A DNA stretch of 64,000 nucleotides from Shinisaurus crocodilurus (GCA_021292165.1 CM037878.1:193563118-193627117), one strand, 5' to 3'. Numbered from the stretch's first letter, positions 11,160 through 21,952 are shown. Notes: generated by a model from the letters alone, not told the origin. A program made the numbers and translations.

Positions 11160-11283
11160 AAAACTGTTTTAAATTTTTAAATGTTAAAAGTTTTATATTA
11201 CCTTCATATTGTATGCCCAGAGAGCTTTGGCTATTGAGCAGTATATAAAGGGAATGAATAAAAGAAAGAAAGAAAGAAGAAAG
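11160..11283 (+). mobile_element. L2-type LINE 3' tail
   Basis: It contains TGCCCAGAGAGCTTTGGC, then AGCAGTATATAAAG and an (AAAG)n tail (11263-11283). It matches the tails at 4440-5325. Confidence 0.6.
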
Positions 11284-11799
11284 ATGAAAACATCTTGAAA
11301 ATTCCTCCCTTGTAGCTAGGCCTCTCTACATTGAACAGTTTCCTCCATACACACAAACTTTATTATATAGGGTGTTTTTTTTTAGCAAGCAACATTTAAA
11401 AATTAAAACCAGCATAAGATAGCAGATCAATACAAAATATATCATAAATGATCACCTGGTATGAGAGATGAGAAAGTTTTCCTGATTTGGTCTGAGAAAA
11501 GATCTTCGGCGGCTTGCCTGCCAAAAGGAGAGCTGAGTCCCTGAATTTTTATCCAGTGCAGATTACAATAAAAGCTTGGGGAAATCGCTGGCTTCCCTGG
11601 ATGACAAATGCTTTGCATGGCCAGGGGAGAGATCTCTCCTAGCTGAGCAAAGCCTGTGTCAGCCAGGAAATATCCAGCCCAACGTCAGAGATGCCATGCA
11701 GGGATCTCTGAGGCTAGACCGTGCTTGTTTGGCAGCCAGAGATGATCAAAGCTTCCTTGCTTGTCAAAGTAGCTTGGGATGGAAGGGCAAAAAGCAATG

Positions 11800-12200
11800 A
11801 TATGTAGTGGGAGCTGATCCCCACAGGTTTGCCCTGGGTGTAAGCTTCTCCTGACAACCTCACATTTGGCCCCACAGGATCTTTCCCCCCCCCCCACTCC
11901 ATTAGTTTGAATGGGGCAAGGGAGAAACTCTATTGGGGGGGCACATTAGAGCAGTGATTCCCAACCTTGGGTCCCGAGAAGTTCTGGCCTACATCTCCCA
12001 ACATACCCAGCCAGCATGGCTAATGGCACTGCATTAGAGGGTGGTGGAAGATGACCCCCATGGATGACACACACCCCCGCATTCAGATTTAGCCCTAACA
12101 GTATCTCTCTCCTGTCCCATTCAAACGAATGGAATAAGCCTTCTATTAATTTGTATAAAGGTGGGAGAAAGACATGGGGGCCAAATCTGTGGACGGGCCA
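11800..12200. mobile_element. Foldback element interrupted by a MITE
   Basis: CACATTTGGCCCC and TTTGAATGGGGCAAGGGAG in the left half (about 11855-11940) recur inverted in the right half as GGGGGCCAAATCTGTGG and CTCCTGTCCCATTCAAACG (about 12107-12195). The 80-bp MITE at 11952-12031 sits between the arms. Outer ends are not resolved. Confidence 0.5.
11952..12031. mobile_element. 80-bp hAT-like MITE with exact 8-bp target duplication
   Basis: It begins CAGTGATTCCCAACC and ends GGCACTG. CATTAGAG flanks both sides (11944-11951 and 12032-12039). The core (TTGGGTCCCGAGAAG, CCAACATACCCAGCCAGC) belongs to the same family as 17995-18100 and 32277-32412, but the right half is shortened. Confidence 0.85.
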
Positions 12201-13740
12201 GCCTAACCATTGCAGGCTCCTCCACACCGCCTTCAGGTTTGGACTGCATATTTTTTCCACCCCCTATTTATACAAACATAGGGAGAACTTTTGCTATTCT
12301 TACTGAAAGTCCTCAAGCTTCACTCAGTATCCATACAGATGCTTTATCTGAACACAGCTACCCAAATTATCCTTGAATGTTGCTTGAGGTGACATTTGGT
12401 GGTAAATTGGAGGGCAAAATCACCCTGAAGAATTTAACTAGTCTTATTCAGATTGGGGGGTTTTTCCTCCTGAAATTTCTTATCCTGCCTGTGCGGGAAT
12501 CTCAAATGTCACTTCAGGGACTTCACTCTTGTGTGAACCCTACCTCCTCATCCTGAAAAATGTCATTAAAAATGCTTTGCCAAAGCAGGGGGTTCCAAAT
12601 CCATCTTGAATTCGGTGGCAAGTCTAATTTGGTATATTTTCTGATAGGCCTCACAGAAGACCTTGGAGAAATCCAAGCTAAACAATAGCTTTGGGGCTGA
12701 GATGGGAAATTGTTTTCTTCTTCGATGGAGATTACTTCTAGGAATGGTGACAATGACATCTTGCAACCTTCAAGCAATTCTGGGTGACTGAGAAAGAGGA
12801 AGAAAAAGCTCATACTCTTGTCTTCTCCCTTTGCAGTTTGGGCCTCTGTCTGTTCCCAAATATTTTGTATCCCATAATCTCCAATGACAAAATAGCTTTC
12901 CAACATGTTATTATATGAATACCCTTTACATTCCTTTGATGTTTCTAAGTTAATTCCTTAGTTCTATGGGGCAAATTTGTAAGTTTTCCCCATTGTAAGC
13001 TGCTGTGATTGCTCCATGTTCCCTCTGAAACTGTCTTCTGCAAAAGTTTCTTCCATTTTTATTTAATTTGGAGAGATAAAAACTGAAGTGCAAGACCCAG
13101 AACTGAAAATGGATTAAGAAGTATCACCTATTTAGGCTAAGAAGTATGTTAACAGAATTAACTCATGAATCTTCTCAGCATATTCAGCTTTACTAAAACA
13201 ACAACAAATGAGTCCAGAGTTCATTCAATATCACTGCAATTCAAAGCAACAATAACAATACCAAAGTGAATTTGGGGAAACAATGAAGGCCTTACTGGGC
13301 TAACAAAAGTGCTGTCTTGGCAAGAGAGATGCCTTTGCTCTAATGAATTTGTGTGAACTAATATGCTTATGCTTGCATCTAACAGAAAAGTATGGGTGAG
13401 ATACTGTCATTCTATTACCTGTAGCTGAAAATGCTTCCCTGATTGGATGCTGGAAGGCCAAAATTCACCTGAACTTATAGTACCATACTGAGTGGCCATG
13501 CAGAACTTGGTGGGGAAACTTGAAGGAAAAAGTGACAGTGTAGTGCATGCGGATGCGGGGAGAGAGCTGGAGAGAATGAAAAAAGGGGAACACTCCTAGA
13601 AAACAGCCTGTCTGCAAGCCTGCCTAATGGTGAAGTCTTGTCCTGAGTTGACTGGAGAAAATCAGAGGACTGGTCATCCCCACTGCTGAAGCAGGTGTAC
13701 ATTAGGTTGCCAAGAGACATCACTGATTGGTAATTATCAT
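12200..13740. other. Intergenic sequence, no supported gene
   Basis: The largest ORF (12523-12906 minus, 127 codons) has no recognisable motif, and no splice signals or poly(A) signal support it. I treat it as chance. Confidence 0.45.
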
Positions 13741-13743
13741 CTG

Positions 13744-14565
13744 TTGTGGGCTAAATTATCGTAGTTGACAGCCTTGTGGGCAAAGCTGGGAAAACTAAAT
13801 ATGTGTTTGTGCTGAGAAATCGCAGTGTGGTTTGACATACATTGATGGTGCTTGCTGAAAAGCTAGCAAGGAACAATAGAGAGTGTTTTGGCTGAGGGCC
13901 TAGCAGGTGCAGAAGATGGAAGAACAAGACTTGGACACTCCCAGTAATTGGAAGGATAGCCTTGACCGTGTCATGTGAATGGCACCTGAATTGATAATAG
14001 GGTAGAGAATGCTCTTTCTTGACAGGGACATGGCCAGTGAACACATAACAATGGTATGAATGTGACACAAATGATCTAAGAACAATGACAAGAATGGTGA
14101 AGATGGTCAGAGGGTTAAATAAGATGTACCAGGTAGGAACGTGCCAACTAGATAACATACCCAGATTTTGAGACTTCAGGGGAGCTTCAAAAAAACTTGA
14201 AAAGGACTGTACAGAAGTCAATGGATAGATATTCCCCAAACAAAGGCAACTGAGATACTTCATTCCTGATTGGTGAATCCTACCACAGTGGCCCAGTTCT
14301 CTGATCAGAAGAAGGATATAAAAAGCCATGTAGTGGAGGCTGAACGGCCCTTGTCTTTGCCAATTCTTCACCTTTGCTTCTTTGCTGGAACCAAGGGATT
14401 TGGGTACCTATCAGCTTGCAGTTAGTTAAGTGTTTATACTTTTAACTTTTAACCTGACTCTAGGACTTTGTGTCATTTCTTCACTTAGCATTATTTTAGA
14501 GCTTAATTCTGATTAACTGCTTTAGTTTAAGTTTAGGTTTTAAGTTTTAAATGTTGTTGTTCTTG
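13744..14565 (+). mobile_element. Possible LTR-like segment
   Basis: The stretch begins near TGTTGTGGGCTAAATT, has a good TATA box (GGATATAAAAAGCC near 14315-14328) and then TATCAGCTTGCAGTTAGTTA near 14408-14427, which shares 16 bases with the solo LTR (TCAGCTTGCAGTTAGT near 8331). No matching end or target duplication was found, and an L2 fragment follows. A 206-codon minus ORF (13751-14371) lies across it but has no known domain. Low confidence. Confidence 0.25.
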
Positions 14566-14584
14566 TTATTATTATTTACATTTA

Positions 14585-15180
14585 TTTATCGCCCATCTGG
14601 CCGGCAAACTGGCCACCCTGGGCGATGTACACAAGATAAAATACAGGATAAAATACATTTAAAACAGTATAAAATTTTAAAATCTTAGCCCACCCCATAT
14701 TCCCGCCTGAACAGCCAAGTTTTTAGTGAGCGGTGGAAGCTCAGCAGAGAGGGGGCATGGTGGAGGTCACTCGGGAGAGAGTTCCACAGTACGGGGGCCG
14801 CCACAGAAAAGGCCCTCTTCCTAGTCCCCACCAGTCTAGCTGCTCTGGCTGAAGGGACCAGGAGAAGGCCGTCTGTGGCAGATCTTGTTGAGCGGCCTAC
14901 TTGGTGTTGCTGGAGATGCTCCTTGAGATAGACTGGACCGGCGCCGTATAGAGTTTTAAAGGTCGAAACCAACACCTTGAATTTGGCTCGGCAAGCAACT
15001 GGTAGCCAGTGCAGCTCCTTGAGCACTGGAGTGATGTGATCCCGCCGGCAGCTGCCTTTAACCAGGCAAGCCGCCGCGTTCTGTACCAGCTATAGCTTCC
15101 GAACCGTCTTCAAGGGTAACCCCACATACAGCGCATTACAGTAGTCTAGGCGAGAGGAGACCAAGGCATGAACCACTGAT
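14585..15180 (-). mobile_element. L2 LINE ORF2 C-terminal fragment
   Basis: On the minus strand one frame runs from about 15175 to 14685: SRLDYCNALYVGLPLKTVRK, an in-frame stop, LVQNAAACLVKG, RRDHITPVLKELHWLPV, then FSVAAPVLWNSLPSDL and FHRSLKTWLF. These are hallmark motifs of the region after the reverse transcriptase domain in L2-clade ORF2. The frame is unusually intact, with one stop in about 160 codons. Its 3' end runs through GGGCGATAAATAAATG. It encodes no active enzyme because the endonuclease and RT core are absent. Confidence 0.85.
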
Positions 15181-15468
15181 TATATTTAAATTTTACATTT
15201 TAGTTGACCTTTTAAGTTAAACTTATCTCAATTACTTTGAGGTTCTTGTTAAGGAAATCTATATTATTCGTTTAGCTTCTGTATTCCATTTCATCATTTG
15301 AGTGCTAAGAGAAACATAGTAATTATTAGCTTATCCATTTAAATTCAAGTAACATGCAGGAGGGACTCTAGTGGAAATAATATTATTCAACATGTTTTAA
15401 CTTCAACATCTAGAATTAAGTAGAGTTCAGGAGGATGTTGAGGAAAAGTCATATCATTTAAGCAATGA

Positions 15469-15691
15469 GAGCTAGTAGTCCAAGTAGCTATTTTGGTTGC
15501 TACGTTTTTAGAACCAGCTTCTTGTTCTATCTGTTTTTAACTTAGGTGTATTTAAAATCTCATCTCACTACTACCAATGTCATCATATGGGCTCTTCCAG
15601 TCAGATTATGTTCATGTAACCACTAAATACAAAGCCTTAATATACCACATTAGTTGTAGATCTGTACCATTTGTCAAAACTATCTGCTCAT
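15469..15691 (+). repeat. Left copy of a 0.22-kb direct duplication
   Basis: GAGCTAGTAGTCCAAGTAGC through AACTATCTGCTCAT recurs at 16875-17104 in the same orientation. Differences are a handful of substitutions plus small insertions (an extra CCTAG-type unit and an extra CAC in the right copy). Neither copy shows an ORF or a terminal repeat. Confidence 0.85.
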
Positions 15692-16874
15692 GTAACTACC
15701 GTGAAAACACTTATATTTTGTTTCTCAAATAAAGTGTTTCAGACATTCCAGATTAATTTTGAATCTCTGGTGATGTTTTGTCCCTGTTTGAACCTGGCTT
15801 GGTTAACCACCAGGGTGTTTCAGACCCAGATAAGCCCAGATTCTGTAACTGATAACTGGGCAACTTTAACCTCTTTTTTTAGTTGGTGCATTGGCCTGGA
15901 TATTCTAGTTGGCTCATGCCAAACATAGATGTCAATAACTCATGATGATTTCTATTTATACTTGTTTCATAGAATATTTGATCATGCACTGTCAAAGAAT
16001 AAAAGCAAGTACAACCCAAATTACATATTTTAATCTGGCCAAGAACCAGCAGAATGCCAGAAATCAATCAAGAATTCCAACAGAATTCCAATAGCGAATT
16101 GAGTACACATCCCAAATGTTCAAAATGACTGAGTCACTAAATGGAGATAACAAAGAGGTCTTAGAAATATTGATACATCTGCAGTTTGGTTTATCTTCCT
16201 TTCCTCGTCTCATGGCAGTACACCACTCCTCCAATCCTGTCATCTCTTGCTGGAAATGAGCTTCGTTTCCCATTCCCACATGGATCTTTCGATACACAAG
16301 GGTACATGATGTGATCCCCTAGCTAGCTTCCCCATCCACTTCAATAGAAGGAGCAGCCCTTCATCTGCAAAGCTATGGTTAAGGTTGCACAATTCATTCC
16401 CCATCCAAAAATAAAGATACACATGCAAAAGATTTTATTGACCAGTAAAATCTTTTCATCCCCCACTTTTTTGCTGCACATCAGTATTACCAGGTATAGA
16501 CTAGTATCAGTAAGTTAAGGTGACCTTTTTTTAATTGAATAAAACCATATATAAAGTGCAATGCCAGGCAGCAAATATCAGGGGAAGGTAATCTCCTGCC
16601 CATGGAGACCAGGGCTCCTCCACAGACCCCTCCCCAAGCCCAGCCTCCTCACATGGAGGCTACTGGGGGGGGGGCTTTGTGAGGAGGCAGGGGGAGAGGA
16701 ATCCCCTTGTTATCTCTGATTTGTGATTGGAAATAACAAGGTGGTTCCCTTGAGTGCCTCTTCCCTTCCCAAGACAGGGTGAGCAGCATGCAGGGGAATC
16801 CCCTTGTAATAAGAGGATTGGGGGAGCAGCAGCTTCACCTGCCCCGTGTCCCACACCCAATGGGATAAGGTGCT
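15692..16874. other. Sequence between the two duplicate copies, no gene
   Basis: I see no gene. A short hairpin (GATTTTATTGACCAGTAAAATC) lies near 16431. The part from about 16560 is GC-richer and shares CAGGGGAA-type words with 17107-17340. Confidence 0.45.
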
Positions 16875-17104
16875 GAGCTAGTAGTCCAAGTACCTAGCTA
16901 TTTTGGTTGCTACGTTTTTAGCACCAGCTTCTTGTCCTATCTGTTTTTAACTTAGGTTTATTTAAAATCTCATCTCACTACTACCAATGTCATCATATGG
17001 GCTCTTCCAGTCAGATTATGTTCATGTAACCACCACTAAATACAAAGCCTTAATATACCACATTAGTTGTAGATCTGTACCATTTGTCAAAACTATCTGC
17101 TCAT
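16875..17104 (+). repeat. Right copy of the 0.22-kb direct duplication
   Basis: It corresponds to 15469-15691, with the homology ending at CTGCTCAT in both. It runs directly into GC-richer sequence with internal repeats (17110-17340). Confidence 0.85.
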
Positions 17105-17109
17105 CTGCC

Positions 17110-17345
17110 CAGAAGCTGGTTCTTGGCAGCTGTGTCAGGGGAATGATCCTCCTGTCAGGGCTGACAGAAACCAAAGGCTCTGCCTGACCCACAGCCACTC
17201 CCCAAAAGGAGAAGGCATGGGGTAGTGGAAGCCTGTTCCCAGCAGTCATGTCAGGGGGATGGTCCTCCCAATGTGGCTGCTGGGAAACAAAGGCTTCACC
17301 TGCACCTTGTCCTCTCCCCAGAGGGAGGAGACACAGGATAGAGGA
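17110..17345. repeat. Degenerate two-unit tandem repeat
   Basis: Unit 1 (about 17112-17212: GAAGCTGGTTCTTGGCAGC, GGGGAATGATCCTCC, AAACCAAAGGCTCTGCCTG) is echoed by unit 2 (about 17228-17325: GAAGCCTGTTCCCAGCAG, GGGGGATGGTCCTCC, GAAACAAAGGCTTCACCTG). The unit is about 115 bp. There is no coding support. Confidence 0.55.
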
Positions 17346-17499
17346 ACCAAGTGATGTCAGCCCTTTTGCCATCAGGGGTGAATGCCCCCTGATCTCATCT
17401 GGCCCATGGAGGGCAGGGAGGGGGAGTCATCCAGCCCCCCACTGATGGTTGTCCACCCCTCACATATATAATCTGGAAAAACAGTAATGGCCATTTTCT

Positions 17500-17615
17500 T
17501 TCTTTATTATTTATTCTATTTGCAGCCCGCCTTTCTACCAAAAATGGCACTCAAGGTGACTTACAGAACCAATTAAAATTGATTCAAACAATACATTAAA
17601 ATGCAATACAAACAG
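17500..17615 (-). mobile_element. LINE/SINE 3' tail fragment
   Basis: TTTATTATTTATTCTATTTG followed by CAGCCCGCCTTTCTACC and CACTCAAGGTGACTTACAG is the reverse complement of a SINE/LINE tail of the GGCGGGATATAAAT type. Confidence 0.55.
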
Positions 17616-17817
17616 AACGATTTTCTTTCTAACTGCTCATAAAGATTTCAACAAGGGTCCTTACACGATCGTGTAATTTAGCATTTCGATCCCTACCTGT
17701 GTTCTAACTTCTTCTTTTTCTTTTCAGCATTGTAACAGTATATATTCTACAAGACTTTGGGGTTTTTTTTAGAATTTGTTTAAAAAACAATACGTGGTTT
17801 GTTGTTGTTTTTAATTC

Positions 17818-17986
17818 AATGTGATTTATTTATTATGTTTATATCCCACCTTTCTTCCATCATGAAACTCAAGGTGGCTACATGCATTTCCCAGGTGCTC
17901 TCCTCTCCAAACACTGACCACCAGACCTAGACCTGCTTAGCTTCAGCATGAGGGCTGCCTCACATGCCTTCAGACCATCCTCTGGG
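17818..17986 (-). repeat. 5S rRNA-derived SINE of a second type (L2-like tail)
   Basis: Read on the minus strand, CTGAAGCTAAGCAGGTCTAG, GGTCTGGTGGTCAGTG, TTTGGAGAGGAGAGCACC and TGGGAA align with 5S rRNA box A, intermediate element and box C, and the match continues into the CCTGGGAA that follows box C in 5S rRNA. The tail is GCCACCTTGAGTTTCATGAT, then a GGTGGGATATAAAC end with AATAAATAAAT. The tail differs from the CR1-type tail of the 5S SINE at 1078, and more of the 5S 3' part is kept, so this is a separate design. The MITE at 17995-18100 sits at or just inside its 5' edge. Confidence 0.72.
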
Positions 17987-17994
17987 ATCTAAAG

Positions 17995-18100
17995 CAGTGT
18001 TCTTCAACCTTGGGTCCCCAGATGTTTTTGGCCTACAACTCCCAGCATGCTGGGAGTTGTAGGCCAAAAACATCTGGGGACCCAAGGTTGGAGTACACTG
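17995..18100. mobile_element. 106-bp near-perfect palindromic hAT MITE with exact 8-bp target duplication
   Basis: The ends are CAGTGTTCTTCAACC and, inverted, CAGTGTACTCCAACC. Only a couple of mismatches break a hairpin with arms of about 50 bases meeting at CAGCATGCTG. ATCTAAAG flanks both sides (17987-17994 and 18101-18108). The near-perfect arms and intact duplication suggest a young insertion. An 8-bp duplication and CAG termini fit the hAT superfamily. Confidence 0.92.
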
Positions 18101-18239
18101 ATCTAAAGGATTGCTGCTCTCTAGGTGGAGGGCTCTGAGATCAGAGCCCTGTGCCCATTCAATGTCCTGCTGGCAAAAGCCAGGCAGGGCAGATAGAATG
18201 ATGGAGGCATTTACAGCCGTGTTCCTTAAATGCAACTTA

Positions 18240-18605
18240 AGCTAGACAGGCCTCTGAGCCCATCTCTTCCTTAGCTCTCGGTGGGCGGGGACAGCGATGG
18301 TGAGGCTCATGGGTCACATGGGACCCACATCTCCCTGCTATCCCTGCCCACTGTTCCATCCCCTTTCCTCCCTCTTTGACCCTCTTTGAAGTCACGACAG
18401 CAGCCTCAGAAGAGGAGCCACCATAGAGCTTTCTGCAGTGGCTGTGAGGGGTGGTGGTGGGGAAAAATCCCCACTCAGATTTCCCCTGCTGAGGTCGAAG
18501 CTGCGTCTACAGCCTTGGGGTAGGAGGATCCCCAATATCCTATGGCCCCTGGCATGCCCTTTCAGGGACCATAGAATTGCTCTGCCCACCACCCAAAAGG
18601 TTTCG
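18240..18605. mobile_element. Probable relative of the 10041-10492 element
   Basis: CAGCCTCAGAAGAGGAGCC, GTGGCTGTGAGGGG and ATCCTATGGCCCCTGGC parallel the interior and right end of 10041-10492 in the same order. A TTAA lies at 18237-18240. The right end is decayed, so the boundary is approximate. Confidence 0.5.
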
Positions 18606-19118
18606 ATACAAAATAAATGAGAGTTGAAATATATTTCAGAGGTTTTTGATAGTGAATAACACGTGACTATTTTTTTTTTTTTAAGAAACAAGAACACCTG
18701 CATGTTCCTTCAGGGTGTCATCAACAGTTCAGCAAACCACACATAAATTACCATATGAAAAGAATCACACTTGATATGCTTATAATAAAAATACACGCTG
18801 ACACTGATTCTTACTTGAATGTAATTAAATCGTCAGATGTCTTAATGTAAGTGAAGGGTGCATTAATGAATTCCTGCACTGAATACTGAATGATCAACAG
18901 CTTATGGAAATCATTCACAGTAAAACAGAAACCAGTGCAAATACTTGAAAGCTAAAATATAGGCTGCAAGCTTACACTTACTTGGAAATAAGTCCCGTTG
19001 AAATTAACAGGATTTAGGAATAAACATTGTTAGGATCAGGCTATAAAATAAACCCCAAAGTATAGATAATAATATTTTAACAGTCAACACCATGGATGAT
19101 AATCCTGCCCACCACAGC

Positions 19119-19120
19119 CT

Positions 19121-19155
<35 letters not shown>

Positions 19156-19157
19156 TA
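19119..19157. repeat. (TTTA)n microsatellite
   Basis: About nine TTTA units. Probably the tail of an old minus-strand retroposon, but its body is not recognised. Confidence 0.9.
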
Positions 19158-19584
19158 TTTTTAGGGCCTAAGGCCAAGAAATGCAATACAAGACAGGAAT
19201 CCTTATCAAAATGCAAGGAAATGTGTTATTTTAATGCATATTTTATCTTTCTTTATATATTGCCTGATGGATTATCTGAACTGGAAAGTTCAAAAGGCCC
19301 CAAGTGGTTATTTCAAATGGTTTAATATCAATAGAAGGGACAAAACAACTTCATTACCAAGAGTCATCAGGCCCTGATTGTGTGGACAGTTGGATACATC
19401 CCATAAAATGTTGATTAAAAAGAAGTGACATTCAGTGGACAGTTTAGTTCTATAGAGCACTTAAATGGAATTTAGCTGATGTGCCCCGAAAATGCCCAGG
19501 ACAGTACTGAAAACCCTTAAGCCATCACTGCTTCTCACTTTGTCATGCAGAGTCCCGGATTCCCCTGCCTCCCGCAGTTGCAAG

Positions 19585-19690
19585 CTACTTTAAGCTGTCT
19601 TAAAAGGGCCATGGGCAAAATTGCAGCTAAGCTAAAACTTTTAGCTTAGCTGCAATTTTGCCCATGGTCCCTTTAAAAGACAGTAAGCAG
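19585..19690. mobile_element. Palindromic hairpin, arms of about 49 bp
   Basis: CATGGGCAAAATTGCAGCT on the left is mirrored by AGCTGCAATTTTGCCCATG on the right, with the centre at about 19637. The symmetry extends to CTGTCTTAAAAGGG and its inverse. It is likely the core of a MITE. No target duplication was identified. Confidence 0.75.
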
Positions 19691-20134
19691 GGAGGGAACA
19701 GATGCGAGGGGGATGCACGCACGCATGAACACTGCACCCGCTGGCCTGGCCCAACGGAGAGGTGAATGAGGGAATTTATCACATGATTCCTATCTTTATA
19801 TTGCCAAAGATTTTATTTCCTAACAGAGCTGACTCTGTGCCTCTAACAGGTGAGGTTACAGTGTCAGAAGGAAATGCAAGAAACTTCCCCTTCTCTCTGA
19901 AGCTCCATGTTTGGGGGTGTGGGGTGGGTGGGTAAGCTTCACCTGTTGAATTTGTGCCAATCCTGACAATTTTAAAACAAAAAGAAAGAGATTGCCCTGC
20001 GAGCACTGACCCCCCCCCACCATGAAAAACACCAGATATCAACAATTAAGGGTTTAAGTAAGGTTTTTAAAAAAAAAAAGCCACTGATACAATATTATAA
20101 AATAATATATAATATAATAATGTAATAATTATAC

Positions 20135-20398
20135 TACAGTCATACCTTGGATTGAGAGCATTATTCGCTCCGGAAGCGTGCTTGTAATCCAAAACACTCT
20201 TAGATCAAAACTAAATCCCCCCAAAAAAATTTGTGCAGAGATTTTTAATTTAAGCCATGCTACAGTACTTGTATTGCAAGACATCGCTTGTATATCAAGT
20301 AAAAAATAAATAAATAAATATTTAAAAATTTGCTTGTCTTGCAAAACGCTCTCAAACCAAGTTACTTGCAATCCAAGGTATTACTGTATATAAGATTT
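20135..20398. mobile_element. Tigger/pogo-like MITE with TA target site
   Basis: The left end CAGTCATACCTTGGATTG and the inverted right end CAGTAATACCTTGGATTGC are nearly identical, and each is bounded by TA. CAGNCATACCT resembles the terminus of Tigger (pogo-type mariner) elements. The inner arms continue the match (TTGCAAGAC and CTTGTATATCAAG). No transposase is present. Confidence 0.7.
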
Positions 20399-20588
20399 TG
20401 TGTGTTTCCTCTAATAACTTTTGTACTTGACCATGCCCTTGGTTACCTGGTCATACCCTTGGCCACGCCCCCATGTTGCCCGGCCACACCCTCTTGATCA
20501 CACCTTCATGTTGCTTAACCATACTTCTTACAAATTTACATGTGTGTCCCTATTTTCATCTGTGAAATGTTGGAAGGTATGCATTTTA

Positions 20589-21070
20589 GGGATGTGCATG
20601 GAGCTTGATCGGGGGTGGAAGAACTCGCCAGCCTCAACCCCCTGCCCCGAGCTCCACGCGACTTACCTTTCCCCGGCTCGGCTCACGTCCTCGCGAGATG
20701 AGCCAGGGAAAGGAACTTCCGGGTCCCCGGCGCTACGTTTTTAATGTAAAAAACAGGGTAAACTTCCTTAAAATGGCCACGATCTGCATAACCAGCACTT
20801 TGTTTTTTATGTTAAAAACTAGCATAAAATACATTAGATTCTAATGTATTTTATGCTGTTTTTAACATAAAAAACAACGCGCCGGTTATGCAGATCACGG
20901 CCGTTTTAAGGTAGTTTACCCAGCTTTTTACATAAAAAACATAGTGATGGGAGACCCGGAAGTCTGGCGAATGCCTCAGCTGGCGCTCTCAGGGTGCTCG
21001 GGGCAGATCACGTGGTGGGAGCTTTCACCAAGCGCCCTGCAAGTCGGGTGCTGGGCTCGGTGCACATCCC
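20589..21070. mobile_element. 0.48-kb foldback element with TA target site
   Basis: The ends are GGGATGTGCATGGAGC and, inverted, GGGATGTGCACCGAGCCC, each flanked by TA (20587-20588, 21071-21072). The symmetry runs through the body: TTTTTAATGTAAAAAACAGG and CTGCATAACC occur inverted in the right half, and the centre is an AT palindrome (AATACATTAGATTCTAATGT, about 20831-20850). It is GC-rich near the ends and AT-rich in the middle. It is related by its termini to 9369-9798 and by architecture to 22465-22880. Confidence 0.78.
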
Positions 21071-21112
21071 TAAAAACTTCCTGAGCAACAATAAAATGTT
21101 AAGTACATAGAT

Positions 21113-21237
21113 TTCATAGATCATAGAGTTGGAAGGAGCCTACAAGGCTATCGAGTCCAACCCCCTGCTCAATGCAGGAAACTAGAGGAGGGGTCTCCCA
21201 TCCAAGTAATAACCAGGCCTGACCCTGCTTAGCTTTC
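21113..21237 (-). repeat. 5S-headed SINE with CR1-type tail, partial
   Basis: The minus strand reads GGAAAGCTAAGCAGGGTCAG, CTTGGATGGGAGACC, then the CR1-type tail ending at CTATGAAATC. The 5' part of the 5S head stops at about 21240, where CR1 ORF2 sequence begins. It is the same family as 1078-1248. Confidence 0.8.
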
Positions 21238-21245
21238 CACGTCAG

Positions 21246-21925
21246 AAACAGGAAACCATCTAGGGAGGTAATTGGACCATTGGGCAAAAAGGAAGTTAGA
21301 GGTGCATTAAAAGAAGATAAGGAGATAAGGGAAGCTGAATGAATATTTGCATCTAATTTGGGGAAGGACACCATATATAGGTGTTTCTATGTTCATGTTA
21401 GAAGTCTCCTAGTCAAAATAGGCGAGTTGAAGTGCTTGGTTGTAAAGGATAACATAGATATAGTGGACATAACAGATACCTGGTGGAATGGAGAAAACCA
21501 GTGGGATATGATTATGTTTGGATGCAAACTCTATAGGAAAGACAGAATCACTCTGTACATCAAAGAGGGTAGAGCCAAACAAACTAGAAATTTCCAAAAG
21601 GAAAGAGTCCTCCACAGAATCACAGTAGGTGGCAATACAAGGTCCAATATTTTTTTTAGAATTGGGGACATGCTATCACCTGCACCCCCAATTGATTAGG
21701 GTGGACTTGAGATGGAAAATGCAATAAGTGAGGCATCCAAAGGAGAAACTGTGGCAGTAATGGGTGACTTTGATTACAGTCACATAGACTGAGTAAATGT
21801 GTGTTTGGGGCATGAAAAAGAGCTAACACTTCTAGGTTCCCTAAGGGAGCAATCCTACACATGTTTTGACAGAAAAGCACATTTTGAAGTCAAATGTGAC
21901 TGTGTTGGACTTCCCTGGCAATTTT
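21246..21925 (+). mobile_element. CR1 LINE ORF2 fragment: linker piece and endonuclease domain
   Basis: The plus-strand frame from about 21390 reads VRSLLVKIGELKCLVVKDNI, DIVDITDTWWN, then FGCKLYRKDR and LYIKEG, and later TVAVMGDFDYSHID. These match the apurinic-like endonuclease domain of CR1 ORF2 (the N-terminal NARS block, the TETWW block and the MGDFN block). The preceding part (21246-21360) resembles 23090-23215, the segment between endonuclease and RT, so the order is rearranged. Stops and shifts make it a pseudogene. Confidence 0.78.
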
Positions 21926-21952
21926 CCACACACACACACACACACACACACA
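21926..21952. repeat. (CA)n microsatellite
   Basis: About 13 CA units followed by GAGAGATATAGATATA, placed at the end of the endonuclease-domain fragment. Confidence 0.9.

Noticed and set aside
13751..14371. 206-codon minus-strand ORF as a possible gene
   Set aside because: No recognised domain, an odd mix of hydrophobic and histidine-rich stretches, no splice or poly(A) context, and it lies in a possible LTR.
16660..17445. Proline/glycine-rich ORFs on both strands as exons
   Set aside because: They lie in a degenerate tandem repeat and the duplicated segment, with no shared frame between repeat units.
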